Positions 1 through 9,872 of a stretch of DNA of 64,000 nt are shown here, in pieces. The DNA is taken from contig CAJNDS010002494.1 of the NCBI GenBank assembly GCA_905221605.1, forward strand, positions 329,421-393,420, read 5' to 3'. Source of the stretch: Symbiodinium natans. Lineage: Eukaryota > Sar > Dinophyceae > Suessiales > Symbiodiniaceae. Each line of letters opens with the position of its first letter. The stretch's first letter is position 1. Made by a program: the position numbers and the translations under genes. The notes below the pieces were generated by a model that worked only from the letters and a program-made list of their open reading frames with translations, searched no databases and was not told where the DNA came from.

Positions 1-2
1 AC

Positions 3-135
3 ACCCCACGTCAGGACATGGCCGCGGCAAGGGCCGCTGCCGCCGAGTACAGCACGGCCGGCGCGGGTGACGGCGCCGTTGCCAGCGACCTCAACGACCT
101 CAGCAAGCTAGGCCAGATCACTAAAGGGACCCAGA
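3..135 (+). CDS. Partial Ala-rich exon, unrecognised
   Basis: An open GC-rich frame enters from the left edge. It encodes an alanine-rich helix-like stretch followed by a more polar segment (residues like DLNDLSKLGQI). High third-position GC and the switch to an AT-richer, ITR-bearing stretch at about 130 suggest an exon end, although no strong GT donor is evident. An ATG at 18 is in frame but may be internal. The family is unrecognised and the rest of the gene lies outside the window. Confidence 0.35.
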
Positions 136-308
136 GTATGGCACCTTATTCCTTTTTTAAGGGCTTAGGGTTCCCTTAGAAGCTGCTTAAAACAACCAAA
201 CAGGGCACCCTTTTGATTCCTCTAGGTTGCTTATGGGTCGAGTTTAGGGTGTCCGGGCTCAACGGAAGTCTGGGCGTCGACGCGGCATCTCCTGTCGGGC
301 GTGGTGCC

Positions 309-475
309 CTGAACCCTAATTAAACCCCAAACCCCGAAACCCAAACCCTAAACCCTGTGAACTGCCAGCAGAGAGCGCGTGCCAAACCCTAAGCCCTAAG
401 CTCCAAGCCCTAAACCCGAAACCCTAAACCCCAAACCCCAAACCCTAAACCCTAAACTAAACCCCCTAAAACCCC
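309..475 (-). repeat. Degenerate interstitial telomeric repeat (CCCTAAA)
   Basis: Imperfect CCCTAAA units mixed with CCCCAAA, CCCTAAG and CCCGAAA, interrupted by a unique 30-bp stretch near 360-390. It faces the TTTAGGG array at 533-610, so the two could fold back on each other. Confidence 0.9.
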
Positions 476-532
476 TTGTTGGAGCTCCGGGAGCTCCTGC
501 GTGGAGGTTGGTTTGTTCAGGAGGTGCAACCA

Positions 533-610
533 GGTTTAGGGTTTAGGGTTTAGGGTTTAGGGTTAGGGTTTGGGATTTAGGGTTTGGGATTTAGGGTTTA
601 GGGTTTAGGG
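533..610 (+). repeat. Interstitial telomeric repeat (TTTAGGG)
   Basis: About ten TTTAGGG units with TTTGGGA variants, in the opposite orientation to the array at 309-475. The stretch between the arrays (476-532) and the stretch up to about 740 hold no supportable gene. Confidence 0.9.
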
Positions 611-746
611 AAACGGTCGGGGAATCAACCGGCCATGGCGACATGCTCCATTTGAGGGGGTACAATTCTGAGATTCTTACAGCTACACACTGATGTTGAG
701 GAAAAGAACTCAGTTTGTCATTTTGGTGTTGTGCTGGGTGCCCCTG

Positions 747-858
747 CTGTTATCTTTTTTTTTCATCGTTTTGCTTGTGCTTCTCAGACTGCAGGAAGGG
801 TGCTATCATTACTTTATCGTTTTGTTTGTAGTTTGCTTCTGTGATTGCAGGAAGGGTT
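747..858 (+). repeat. Two-copy tandem repeat with TTATCGTTTTG core
   Basis: Two diverged copies of about 55 bp, each with an A(T/C)CGTTTTG(C/T)TTGT core followed by CTGCAGGAAGGG or TTGCAGGAAGGG. The same core recurs in reverse complement at about 35163-35207 and 35540-35580. An ORF at 693-983 runs through it, but its composition is not convincingly coding. Confidence 0.5.
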
Positions 859-1021
859 TGAGTCATGTGCTTGAAGCAGGCGTGTCCAAGCCGAGCCCGA
901 AACCCCAAGGTCAGATGGGCAGCCCTCGTCTTGTCTGTCAGAGTCATAGTCATAATCAGACAGTCGGCGTCTTCCAGGTTTAGGGTTTATGGCGTAGGCA
1001 ATAGGGTTTAGGGTTTCGGGG

Positions 1022-1112
1022 AAGGCCCTTGGGATATTTTGTATTTTCCCTTATCGGGTTTAAGAGGACCGTATGTTTTGTATTATGTTTCACTTTAAGG
1101 GCCATCCTGGGT
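1022..1112 (+). mobile_element. Short inverted-repeat element, family G copy 1
   Basis: It begins with GGCCCTTGGGATAT and ends with TTTAAGGGCCATCCTGG, giving AAGGGCC-type inverted ends. The internal TTTCCCTTATCGGGTTTAAGAG block is shared with the copy at 62286-62445, and partly with about 32540-32590. It has no coding capacity and is non-autonomous. Confidence 0.5.
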
Positions 1113-1523
1113 TCTTTGCAGTATAGAAGATGCTTGTGCCAAGTCTCTGAGGGCAAATGGCTTGTGTGGCTTTGGCTTCTGGAGCTGTGGAATGTCTTCT
1201 CGCATCATATAACGTGACCGCCTCTGTGCAGGGCGGGCGCCGCCCGAAATCCTGAACCAGACTCCCCTGAAGCCCAACAGAACAGGCGCGCAGTTTCGGG
1301 ATCGAGTGTTGCAGGCTACCCCATGTTCACAGAGGACCTGGGAAGCAGCAGAAGCAGCACTGCCAAGGCATCGGGGGAGACGAATCTTTGGGACTTAGGC
1401 TTCGTATGCCCACGCGGGTCCGAATTTGAAACAACCCCCCCCCCCCCCCATGAGAGGTTCAGAGCTTATAAGCATGCAGCCACACGCAGTCCCGAGTCCT
1501 TCACCGAATCGGGTCTCTTGAGT

Positions 1524-1654
1524 CTTGGCAGCCCAGTGGTACAAACCCTAAACCCTAAACCCGAAACCCCTTTGTTTGGTCCTTGGTTCCCTGATAGAGT
1601 AGCCAACCTAAAAAAGGGCGCCCTCATTGTAAAGGGGGTTCCTGGGCCACCAAG
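1524..1654 (+). mobile_element. Inverted-repeat element, family C copy 1
   Basis: The ends are CTTGGCAGCCCAGTGG and CCTGGGCCACCAAG, a near-perfect inverted pair. The interior carries GGTTCCCTGATAGAGTAGCC and a few CCCTAAA units. The edges read GC...AG, a donor type dinoflagellates use, so it could be an intron, but no convincing flanking exons were found. It is the same family as the elements at 31348 and 31699. Confidence 0.6.
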
Positions 1655-1680
1655 TCCTTGAGGTCGCGTGGGAGTCCCCC

Positions 1681-1925
1681 AAGCCCCTAAACCCTAAACC
1701 CTATAAACCCTAAACCCTAAACCTGCGACACGGGTGGGAAAAAAGACCCTAAACCCTAGCCTAAACCCTAAACCCTATAAACCCTAAACCCTAAATCCTA
1801 GGCCCTAAGCCCTAAGCCCTAAGCCCTAAGCCCTAAGCCCTAAGCCCTAAGCCCTAAGCCCTAAGCCCTAAGCCCTAAACCCTAAACCCTAAACCCTAAA
1901 CCCTAAACCCTAAACCCTAAACCAA
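1681..1925 (-). repeat. ITR with homogenised CCCTAAG block
   Basis: CCCTAAA units are followed by about eleven consecutive CCCTAAG units (1801-1875) and then pure CCCTAAA to 1925. The junction at 1724-1746 contains GCGACACGGGTGGGAAAAAA, which recurs at 55978-55997. Confidence 0.92.
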
Positions 1926-2023
1926 AACATGCTGCCACACCGGGCAGGCCCCTGGCCGAGGACCCGCCGGGTGGTGTCTGGGTATTGTGGGGTCCTTCTT
2001 CCGGTCTCCAAAGGTCTAGGGGT

Positions 2024-2133
2024 CATGTGGGCTTTTCCCAAAATAGGGGTACCTCTTGTATACCCCTAATAGAATAGAATCCCCTTAAAGGGACCCCAAA
2101 AAAGGGTACCCCCATTGTCGGAAACTCCCATAC
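2024..2133 (+). mobile_element. Inverted-repeat element, family B copy 1
   Basis: A left end like CATGTGGGCTTTTCCC with AAAATAGGGGTACC is mirrored by GGGTACCCCCATTGTCGG and AAACTCCCATAC. The centre has GAATCCCCTTAAAGGGACC. Related copies lie at 28048, 29923, 42021, 49522 and 57041. No coding. Confidence 0.7.
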
Positions 2134-2860
2134 CTGGGCCGGGCCCTGAACGTCGCCCAAAAACCCCAGAATCTCCGCGACGTGAGCTCTGCAGCTTCGC
2201 TCTATGACTAAAGTCCACAGGTGGACCAAACCTAAACTACCCCAAAAACCCTGAAAACCCATTTTTAAACCCTACAAACTCTAAAAGAGCCCCCCCCAAA
2301 ATCCCTAAAACCCTTCAGCTTTCTGCCCTTAAAGCCCCTTAGAACGCTGCTGCAAGGAAGCCAGGCGCAGCCAGAGGAGGTCATCAAGGTGCCCCGATGA
2401 ATATCATGACTCGGACCTCCCACATATAGCGCACCTTCTATTTGTATAGGCCTGTCACATATTATGATCTGCAATACTTAGTATAACAGTCAGCTAATAT
2501 ACTGGTTAAAATTTCGTTATTCGTGCTATATATTTATATATACACACACCTATTTTCTCTATGTGTATTTGTATTTTTTATTTATATTTCTGTTTATATG
2601 TCTATTTATGTTTTCTATTTATATTCATATTTCATATCTTTGTTTATATATTTATATTTATACTTATATTTATATTTATATTTGTGGAATCATCTTAACT
2701 TTTCTTACAACATAACAGGAATGAACAGTGGCAAAAATTGAGTTTAAGTCTCATTTAGCAGGCAGACCAAGCGACCCGCAGAGCTGTTTTCCCGAATGCT
2801 TAGCAGAAGGGTTCTCGTTTTGAGGTTGGGGGTCTGGGGGTCAGGGAGTTGACGCGAAAT
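2134..2860. other. Non-coding stretch with AT-rich tract
   Basis: Degenerate telomere-like words up to about 2330, then an AT-rich tract at 2523-2690 of TATTTATATTT words. ORFs across it are low-complexity (Tyr/Leu/Ile) and are not supported as genes. Confidence 0.6.
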
Positions 2861-2998
2861 CCGTCCGCAAGCGTTGGCAAGCGTCTGCGAGCGTCCGCGA
2901 GAGTCGGATTCCGTCCGGACACTGGGGAACAATGGTCGTTTTTTGGTACCGAAATGTCTGCCCACAGTTACAGGGATGTCGGGGGTCGCTCCACACGA

Positions 2999-3180
2999 TC
3001 GAGGCGTGTCCTGGCGAGTCTTTGAGGGCGGCAAGCTAAGGGGGAACTCCACGCGAGGCGTGTCCTCACGAGCTTTTGAGGGCAGCAAGCTAAGGAGAGC
3101 TGCACAAGAGTCGTGTTCTGGCGAGTCTCTTCTTGTTCTGGCGAGTCTCTTCTGGCGGCAAGCTATGCAAGCGTCCGCAA
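2999..3180 (+). repeat. Degenerate GC-rich tandem repeat (about 60 bp unit)
   Basis: Repeated words GAGGCGTGTCCTGGCGAGTC, TTTGAGGGCGGCAAGCTAAG and TTCTGGCGAGTCTCTTCT occur three times with divergence. Just upstream, 2862-2912 repeats AAGCGTCTGCGAGCGTCCGC. Both strands stay open, so an ORF here is weak evidence for a gene. Confidence 0.6.
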
Positions 3181-3459
3181 CCATTCGCGAGTGTCGCACT
3201 CCCCCGACCCCTCCGGCCCGCCCCGCCGACCCCTCGCCCTCCTGACCCTGAGCCCTTGTTGCTCTGGTCGACGTTCACAGCGCAGAAGCAGAAGCAGACT
3301 GCCGTCGGGTCCGAAGGCGTAGAAGGCTGTGTCAAGCTGACAAGTCGTGGTGCAGAACAAACCCAGGCCAACAATGGCAAGGTTTTGACGCAGCAGTCCA
3401 GCCAGTTTTGCAGTCAGCGAGTACACAAACTATCCAACACCCTACACCTGACCCCCAAG

Positions 3460-3720
3460 GCTTATTGGCTCAAGACTACATGCTGGCGTTCGACCATGTT
3501 ACCCCGGCACGCAGCCATGACGAAGGGCGTGACGCGTTTGGGGACTGCCTACACCGCATTGGCGTCGACTTTGCTGGACCAAACCTACCAGAAGCGAGTT
3601 TTGCGGTGGAGCACTGTAGCAGCACGTACCCAAGGTTTTGGAAACGGATATCGCCAAGGCGACGCGATGTCCCCCCTGACGGTGAACATATTCAGTTTGT
3701 GGGAATCAACTTCATTGAGG
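3460..3720 (+). pseudogene. Frameshifted reverse-transcriptase fragment (LINE-like)
   Basis: In the frame starting at 3471 the peptide QDYMLAFDHV looks like reverse-transcriptase motif A (D...AFD.V). In the frame of 3640 the peptide GNGYRQGDAMSPLTVNIF looks like motif B, normally G..QGD..SPL..N of non-LTR retrotransposons. The spacing, about 55 codons, is right, but the two motifs lie in different frames, so a frameshift sits between them (about 3500-3620). No catalytic YADD box, endonuclease or poly-A tail was found. I infer a decayed LINE fragment; chance similarity cannot be excluded without a profile search. Confidence 0.42.
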
Positions 3721-3903
3721 CCCACTGTGCAGCCGAGCCGGGGTAACGGCTCCGCTCGTGACCTCGTCTTCGGCAAAGCAGAGACGGGCATGGCAGGGCG
3801 GCGACGCGAGGGGGGAGAGAGAGGCGTGAGAGAAGTGACCGATCGGGTCGCCCAGGCTCAAATTTCCCCTTATGACCTTAGGGTTCATTGTTTTCATTTT
3901 TGA

Positions 3904-4703
3904 GAGAATGCAGCGTTAGGAGCGTGTGTGTGCATTCATGTGTATGAGTGGAATGAAACCACAGAGTCGACAACCATGCAACACCAGATCCACAATGGAT
4001 TCTGTTTATGGATCTCGGCTGTTTCAATTCTACATACAGCAAGCAAGAACTTATGACTTCATTCATCGAAAGATAAGAAAGCATCGCGAATTCCGGTGTT
4101 CTCTGCGCTGGGACTTTAGGTGAAAATAAATAGTGGTGCACAAATGCCAGCCCAAAAACATGGATATGGATCATGGAAAGGCCCCCCGCCCCCCCCCAGG
4201 AACCCGCCCGCGGGTATCCGCCCCCCTGGCCCTCCAAACCCCAAACCTCTCCCTAACCTTAAACCAAACTTAAACCTCACACCCTTAACCTAAACCGTAC
4301 AGTAAACCTTCAACCCCAAACGCCAACCCCCCATTCAAACGCACAGGCAGGGGGGGGGGGTAAACTTTAAACCCTAAACTGACGCAAGCCCGAAAACCTA
4401 AACCTTAAAGCTGAAACCCTAAACCCTAACCCCCTACCACACCCACACTAGTCGGGCAAAAAAAAACCACACCCACACCACAGGAGGGGGCGCAGGGGTA
4501 GTACAGGCGGCCGGTCTCTTAAACCTTCAACCCCAAATCCTAACCCCAACCCCCCAATCACACCACGGCCTAAAACTGAGACCCTAAACCCCGAACCCTG
4601 AACCCTAAACCTTAACCCCCCAACCACACCCACACCACAGGGGGGTGCGTGGGGGTAGGCCCTAAACCTTAAGCCTTTAACCCCCCCAACCACCCACACC
4701 ACA
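3904..4703. other. Non-coding stretch with degenerate ITRs
   Basis: 4220-4690 holds scattered, strongly diverged CCCTAAA-like words and three copies of a CCACACCCACACCACAGG(G) motif. No supportable gene; the small ORF at 3926-4123 has no recognisable feature. Confidence 0.55.
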
Positions 4704-4754
<51 letters not shown>

Positions 4755-4767
4755 GGGGGGGGGGGGG
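4704..4767 (+). repeat. Poly-G tract (about 64 nt)
   Basis: One of the longest homopolymers in the window, with a single T near 4754. It is bounded by CCACACCACA on the left and GCGGCGAGACC on the right. Sequencing length is likely uncertain. Confidence 0.9.
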
Positions 4768-6770
4768 CGGCGAGACCATATATTCATATTTTTTATATTT
4801 ATATCTATATTCATATTCATATTCACATTGTATTTATATATGTATATAGAAAAATACATACATTCGTTGTTTATTTCCATGGGCCCTGAACACTAAACCT
4901 TAAATCCTAAACATATCCGTATATAGATAGAAAACAGGTTTTTCTTTCTGTCCATATGTAAATAGATACATACTTCACAGGCCCTTCTTCAAGCAGGGCC
5001 TGGGTTGGGCCAGCCGCCCCCCGAAGTGGTGGGCCTTGCCCTTCGTCAGGCCTGCTTTGTCGTAGAAACCGGAGACCTTATGGTTCAGGGCCAAGGGGGT
5101 TTAGAGTGATTTTCAGGACTTAGGGAGGCAGGGTTCCGGGCTTACGGGAGAAAGGGTTTCTGAAGGGTTTAGGCAGAGGGCTTATGGTTACAAAAAATGT
5201 TCAAAGAACAGCATCATCTTTACCGCCCCTTCGGTCTGGTTTCCGAGTCGACGTGTGTAAGTACTGCTCTTGCCGCATTCGGCCATTCGGCCTTGAATTG
5301 TCCAAGTGCACTGCTGGTGCTGGGAGCCTTGACCTGACAGAACTGTCCTTCCAGAATTGAAACGTGAATCTTTGCTCCAGCTTGCTCATGATTGAGCCTG
5401 TCGAATCACAAAATCAAGAAATTTGTGTGTTAGCGCACCTGACTTCGCCCCCCACGAAAATCTGAAATTAGGGGTTTTCTGTTAGAGCAATATGACTCAG
5501 ATAAAAACCTTCGTCATTTGCTTGTTGTCATTGGGCAAAAGACACATCGTGCATCATCATTTTCAGTCACAGCGCAAAAACGTAAAGAACAAAGACCCAA
5601 GGCCCCTTAAACCCTACAGAACCTACATCCTCGCATGACGTTGGTTGAGCAAGTAGCTTCGAGTTGAACCGAGGGACCGAATCCTTGCCTGCCTTGTGCG
5701 AGTGTGTGAGCCGAAGTTGTACTTAGAGATTCAGGCTACTTCTATCCCCATTTGTAGCTGTGCTCATCACCCCCTTATGTAGGTTGTAGTATAAGTAGAC
5801 TTCTAATTGGGGGCGATAAATACCCATGAATCTCCAAGCAGAACCCAAGAATGCATCTGGGAGCCATCTCTGCCAGGCGGGCGTGTCGGTCGATGAGGAC
5901 GCTCCTCTGAAGAGCCGGCAGGTTTGCGTAGAGTGCTTTGGCTAGAGGGCAAAAAACCTAAAGTATTGTATGGACCTTGTTATCTTGTGGCTACTATAGG
6001 ATCCATAGGCGAGGTGATGGGTTGGGGGAAGCCAAGCACGACTTTACATGCGGACTCTTCCCACGCCTTGCAATTACAGCTCCGTCTCTGGCGAGTAGTG
6101 TAGGGCTATAGGGCGTAGCGAAACCCTAAGCCCTAAACCCTGCAAAAGATGTTTCGGCATCGTATGGTTTCAGTAGTCCTCGGCGATTTTGCTGCATGGT
6201 CACCATGATCTCTTGCCAGCAGCTCTGTTGGTCCTGCCCGAAGAACAAATAGCCAATCAGCCTTGCCTGGATGCCCTAAATGCATCTCAAACCCTGACAA
6301 AACTTACTGGCTAGGTATATATCCATATATATCGATATATATCTATCTATCTATGACATATATCTATATATATATATATAACCTTTTTAGGGCTGGGGTA
6401 TTCAGCCCCTAAGAAAAAAACGCCGGACCTCACAGAAGACCTCGAGCGGTGCACCCTACCACTCCGCTAGGAAGCTGACCGACAAAAAGCGCACTTTAGC
6501 AAAGCCCCAAAGCCCTAAACCCTAAACCCTAAACTTAAACCCTAAACCTTCCACCCCAAACACTAAGCCCCTCACCTGGGAGCCACCTAGGGCCTTAGTA
6601 GCCGTGAAAGTATCCAAGAGATACCTGACTTTTTGTGGACCTCACAAGAGCCCCGTCTTACAATCCCTATTATAGGACTTTAAGAACATCCCGATATTTG
6701 CATAAGTACCCCCAGAGAATTTGAAGTAGCTAGTAGCATGTAGCAAATAGTCGTCTTCTAAGACCCTGCA
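4768..6770. other. Low-gene-density stretch
   Basis: Contains an AT tract (4780-4860), isolated CCCTAAA words (about 4900, 6120, 6510-6550) and a TATATA tract at 6315-6380. A motif CCTTGCCTGCCTTGTGCGAG at 5686-5705 recurs near other ITRs. No ORF here is convincing; short exons could be missed. Confidence 0.5.
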
Positions 6771-7777
6771 GCTCCGGCAATATGTCGGAAATCCTCTTCG
6801 CATGGCAAGTGTGGGACAGCGTCATCCCGGATCAGCGAGGGGCTGCGTCCACTGCACTTTTCGAGCACGGGGGCGGCAGCACCCGTGAACAGGCCCGTGC
6901 CGTGCGGGAGGACACCCTCCACTATGTCGAGCATGTCCACGCTCAGGCAGCCCATCAGCGAGAGCAGGTCTTCGAGTGGTGGGAGGCTTTCCGGTCTTTG
7001 TGGTGGTGCTGCGCCAAGCCCGAAGTCATCGAGCCGGAGAGGCCTTGCAACAGGTTTCGTTCATTTCAACCAGCTTTTCAACCGTTTTGCTGGATTGCTT
7101 CAGATGCTGGCTCCAATGCTACGCCAAAGCCTCGCTGCAAGTTCACATCATGCAATCCAGCGTCGGTCCAGCGTGCCAGCTTCTTTGGGCCCATTTGATG
7201 TTCACTTTCGTGGGCGCTGGAATACCGCCGTGTGTTTGCTTCCCGGTCGCCTCAGAAAGAGCAAGGAGAAGCAGTCGTTCATCTCCGACCACCTCAGCCG
7301 ACTGGGTGTCCAGCCAGCGACAGACTTGGAGACGCGGCCTTATGTCAGTTTCAATCAGTTTCAACGTTGTCATCTCCGTGCGCTGGAGCCCTCCGCCAGA
7401 TGTTCAAAATCTTGCGCCGCACGAGCCCACTGAGGTTCTGGAAACCTGGCGATTCCTCCAGCGTGACAATCCGGAAGATGAGCAGTGGGCTCTGTGCCTG
7501 GAGCGCCAGTCGCAAGCTCGCTTCCCTTCCTCATTAACGCCAATTTCTGCTTTGCAGACCCCACCACTCCCGGGCGACTGGACCTGGCAGCATGTTCGGG
7601 TCTGACTGGAACAGCATGCTCCTCCACAACATCGTCGAGTCTTTGATTTGCGCAGTGGTAACAGAGCAAGCTGACGCCATCCAAGCGGTACGGAGCCAAT
7701 GCCCGAGCACAGAAGCTGCATACCGGGCCGCTACGGAAGGGAGTTGTGCTTTGATGCCGCACAAAAAGAGAATTTGA
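6771..7777 (+). CDS. Multi-exon gene, unrecognised product
   Basis: Three well-behaved pieces are visible. Exon 1 starts after a CTGCAG acceptor at about 6770; its ATG at 6782 opens a high-GC3 frame to about 7050 rich in W, E and H. A middle exon (about 7381-7523) has a frame giving EPTEVLETWRFLQRDNPEDE. Then comes a typical pyrimidine-rich acceptor (TTTCTGCTTTGCAG, ending at 7558), and the last exon from 7559 encodes GSDWNSMLLHNIVESLICAV and stops at 7775-7777. The splicing between 7050 and 7380 is unresolved: all three frames are partly open. No signal peptide or transmembrane segment is evident. No family recognised. Confidence 0.5.
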
Positions 7778-7836
7778 TTTGAATACATATTCATCTTTAT
7801 AAGGGCAGTATAGGGACTCAGATTCTGATTTTGCTC

Positions 7837-7843
7837 TTTTTTT

Positions 7844-7873
<30 letters not shown>
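7837..7873 (+). repeat. Poly-T / poly-G tract
   Basis: About 17 T followed by about 20 G, shortly after the stop codon at 7777. Confidence 0.85.
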
Positions 7874-7875
<2 letters not shown>

Positions 7876-7942
7876 CTTAAGCAAAGTAGTCAAGTACTCC
7901 CTGCAGCGGACGCGAGTACTGGGCGGGCAGCAGCAACAAAAC

Positions 7943-8022
7943 CCCTCACCCCAAACCCCAAACCATAAGCCCTAAACCCTAGACCCTATAGACCCTAAAC
8001 CCTAAACCCTAAACCTAAAGCC
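7943..8022 (-). repeat. ITR (CCCTAAA)
   Basis: CCCTAAA units with CCCTATAGA and CCCTAGA variants, immediately upstream of the exon at 8031. Confidence 0.85.
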
Positions 8023-8030
8023 TCCCAACC

Positions 8031-8157
8031 CTGGAGGATGTGGTGACCCGCGCTCTACGAGCCGCCGGGGACAAGAACCCCTCAGTGCGATCTGTCCGTA
8101 CCGCCCTGGCCGCCGCGCGCCTTGGGCTTCAGGGCGTTGCCCTGGCTCTTGGGTTTC
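8031..8157 (+). CDS. Isolated exon, unrecognised (weak DEK_C resemblance)
   Basis: A 40-codon high-GC3 frame (codons CTG GAG GAT GTG GTG ACC) reads LEDVVTRALRAAGDKNPSVR followed by more helical Ala/Leu sequence. Order and spacing loosely resemble a DEK C-terminal helical fold, but the similarity is too short to claim. CCCTAAA lies just before it and TTTAGGG just after, the arrangement seen around several exons in this window. Confidence 0.38.
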
Positions 8158-8159
8158 TT

Positions 8160-8228
8160 GGTTTAGGGTTATAGGGTTTAGGGTTTAGGGTTTGTTGCAG
8201 GGTTTCAGGGTTCAGGGCTTAGGGTTTG
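8160..8228 (+). repeat. ITR (TTTAGGG)
   Basis: TTTAGGG units with TTCAGGG and CTTAGGG variants. Its right edge runs directly into the perfect hairpin at 8226. Confidence 0.85.
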
Positions 8229-8293
8229 TCAGGTAAAATGTCAAAGAGAACCACAACTCAATGTGTGGTTCTCTTTGACATTTTACCTGACAA
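8226..8293. other. Perfect 30-bp inverted repeat with 8-nt loop
   Basis: The left arm 8226-8255 and right arm 8264-8293 are exact reverse complements, separated by 8 nt (ACTCAATG). The arms are unrelated to the telomeric repeat beside them. Such a recent, undiverged palindrome could be a foldback element, a small-RNA hairpin precursor or a replication-born inverted duplication. Confidence 0.9.
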
Positions 8294-9743
8294 GCAAGTT
8301 GAGAGTATTCGGACTATTCTTTGAGGGTGAACACGAGTTTCGCCTCTTCAGTAAAATTGGTGATGCCCGGCGTCAGACCTGGATGCAAAAGGGCTTAGGG
8401 TTTAGGGCTTAGGGTTTGGGATGTTTCTGGGTTTCTAGGTAGTTCTTTAAGTTAGGGTGTCCCCTTCGGTTGCTTGCGGTTTCCCGGCAGTATCTTCAGG
8501 CCTGGTTGCAGAAAAGAACAGAAAAGAAAAGAAATAACGAAATAAATACAGAAAGCAAGAAAGAAAGAAAGAAAGAGGAGATTAATATATACATATATAT
8601 ATATATACAGGTACGATCAGACGCCCGTCCCCCCACCCCCCATTGGTATGGCACCCCTCATCCCCCTCCCTCTGTGGTGCGGTTGTGGTTATTGTTAGGA
8701 GGTCTTAGCTCAGTGTTTTCTTTAGAGTTCCCCTTAGAGTTCCTGAGATCCACAAAGGTTTAGTTTAGACTTGCAGGGCTTCAAAGGGTTTTTAGCAGGG
8801 TTCAGCCAAGCATTGCCTGCCTGGTAGCTACACCATACGCGGTCGCCTGCATACTCCCCAACTGCAGTGCGCGATCAGTAGAGGGTTCTTAAGGGAGAGG
8901 GGGTTCATGGCTACCGCGGGAAGCCTCGGAAGCCTTAGGGAGTAGTGGGGAGTATTTAGGGAACCTCGGGCAACATTCCCCCCTTGCCCCTCCCTTAAGA
9001 ACCTTATGAAACTAAGAGTGCTGCGCCTCGGTGGCACTGTCGTACGTAGACCGACTTAAGGGCGTGCTTTAGAACCATGCTAAGCCATTGTGGGCCAGCA
9101 ACCCTACACAGCTAAATCACCAGTCTTTCAGCCAAGGCAGGATGACGAGTGACGCAGGCATCCGTTGTTCCTGGGATAGCTCCCCACAGCAAGATAGCGT
9201 CGCTCCGCCGCCGCAATCGGTTGAGATTCGCTTCTCCTGCTCAGGGCGCAAACGGACTTGCTGACAGTTCGCCAGCATGGAGAAAGGAAGTCCCCGAAAG
9301 AGCGTTGGTGTGGCAAGTGCTTTCACGTCAGTTCGAGCTCACGCGTTGCAAACTTCGATGTCACCGCTCAAGGAAGCTACTCGCAGACTCGTGCCCCAAG
9401 TGCCCTCCAAAACACCTGCACAGAGCTTGGAAGGTCCTCTCGACTCTCAGCCCAAACCCTGAACCCTAAACCCTAAACCCTAAAGAGAAAAACCCTAAAC
9501 CCTAAACCCTAAGCCCTAAGCCCTAAGCCCTAAGCCCGAAGCCCGAAGCCCTCCCTCCCTCCCTCCACAACCCTATAGGTCTCCAAACCCTGAATAGGTG
9601 CATGAATCTCTGAGCCCCTAGCCCAGCACTCGCCCACCCCTAACACACCAATGCACTGGCATTTCTAAACCCTATAGACACTAAGCCCTAAATATAAGCC
9701 TAAACCCTAAACCCTAAACCCTAAACCCTTTAAGCACCCTAAA
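8294..9743. other. Mostly non-coding; possible minor exons
   Basis: Contains an A/G-rich tract (8510-8580), a TATATA microsatellite and an ITR with CCCTAAG and CCCGAAG variants (9456-9549). Frames open through 9149-9440, with a Cys-containing stretch (WCGKCFH at about 9315), might be an exon but are not decisive. The word GGATGCAAAAGGGCTTAGGG at 8381-8400 recurs beside other ITRs. Confidence 0.45.
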
Positions 9744-9821
9744 TGCTCTGGCTCGGACTTCTCCCGGGCTTGGTGGCCGGCATCGCTCCTTCGGCAGTTC
9801 CCTTCTTGGGACCTTCAGGCC
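9744..9821 (+). CDS. Short hydrophobic ORF or exon
   Basis: An ATG at about 9744 opens a frame reading MLWLGLLPGLVAGIAPSAVP, ending in TGA at about 9824. It resembles a signal peptide or one membrane span, has high GC3, and lies just after a CCCTAAA array. It may be a first exon whose donor I cannot place. Unrecognised. Confidence 0.28.
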
Positions 9822-9872
9822 CCTGAAGTGAGGGGGGGGGGGGGGGGGCGATCTTTGGATCTTAGTGTTGAG

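Noticed and set aside
1323-1661. 112-codon ORF
   Set aside because: It crosses a poly-C run, a family C element and CCCTAAA units; the composition is not coding-like, though a small exon at 1323-1420 cannot be excluded.
309-1925. A true chromosome end at the left edge
   Set aside because: Arrays occur in both orientations, are degenerate and recur for 60 kb, so they are interstitial.
1801-1925. CRISPR array
   Set aside because: The repeats are 7-bp telomere-like units without spacers.
2523-2741. 72-codon Tyr/Leu-rich ORF
   Set aside because: Translation of an AT-rich TATTTATA tract; low complexity.
3464-3475. TTGGCTCAAG, the last ten bases of the dinoflagellate spliced leader
   Set aside because: Only ten bases match, it lies inside the reverse-transcriptase-like frame, and no upstream leader or ATG context follows; chance is likely.
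4677-4880. Proline-rich ORF
   Set aside because: Product of the poly-G tract read on the minus strand plus AT-rich DNA.
9258-9476. Many ORFs ending in LNPKP or GFRV
   Set aside because: These tails are simply translations of CCCTAAACCC or GGGTTTAGGGTT; an ORF that ends in an ITR is not evidence of a gene end.
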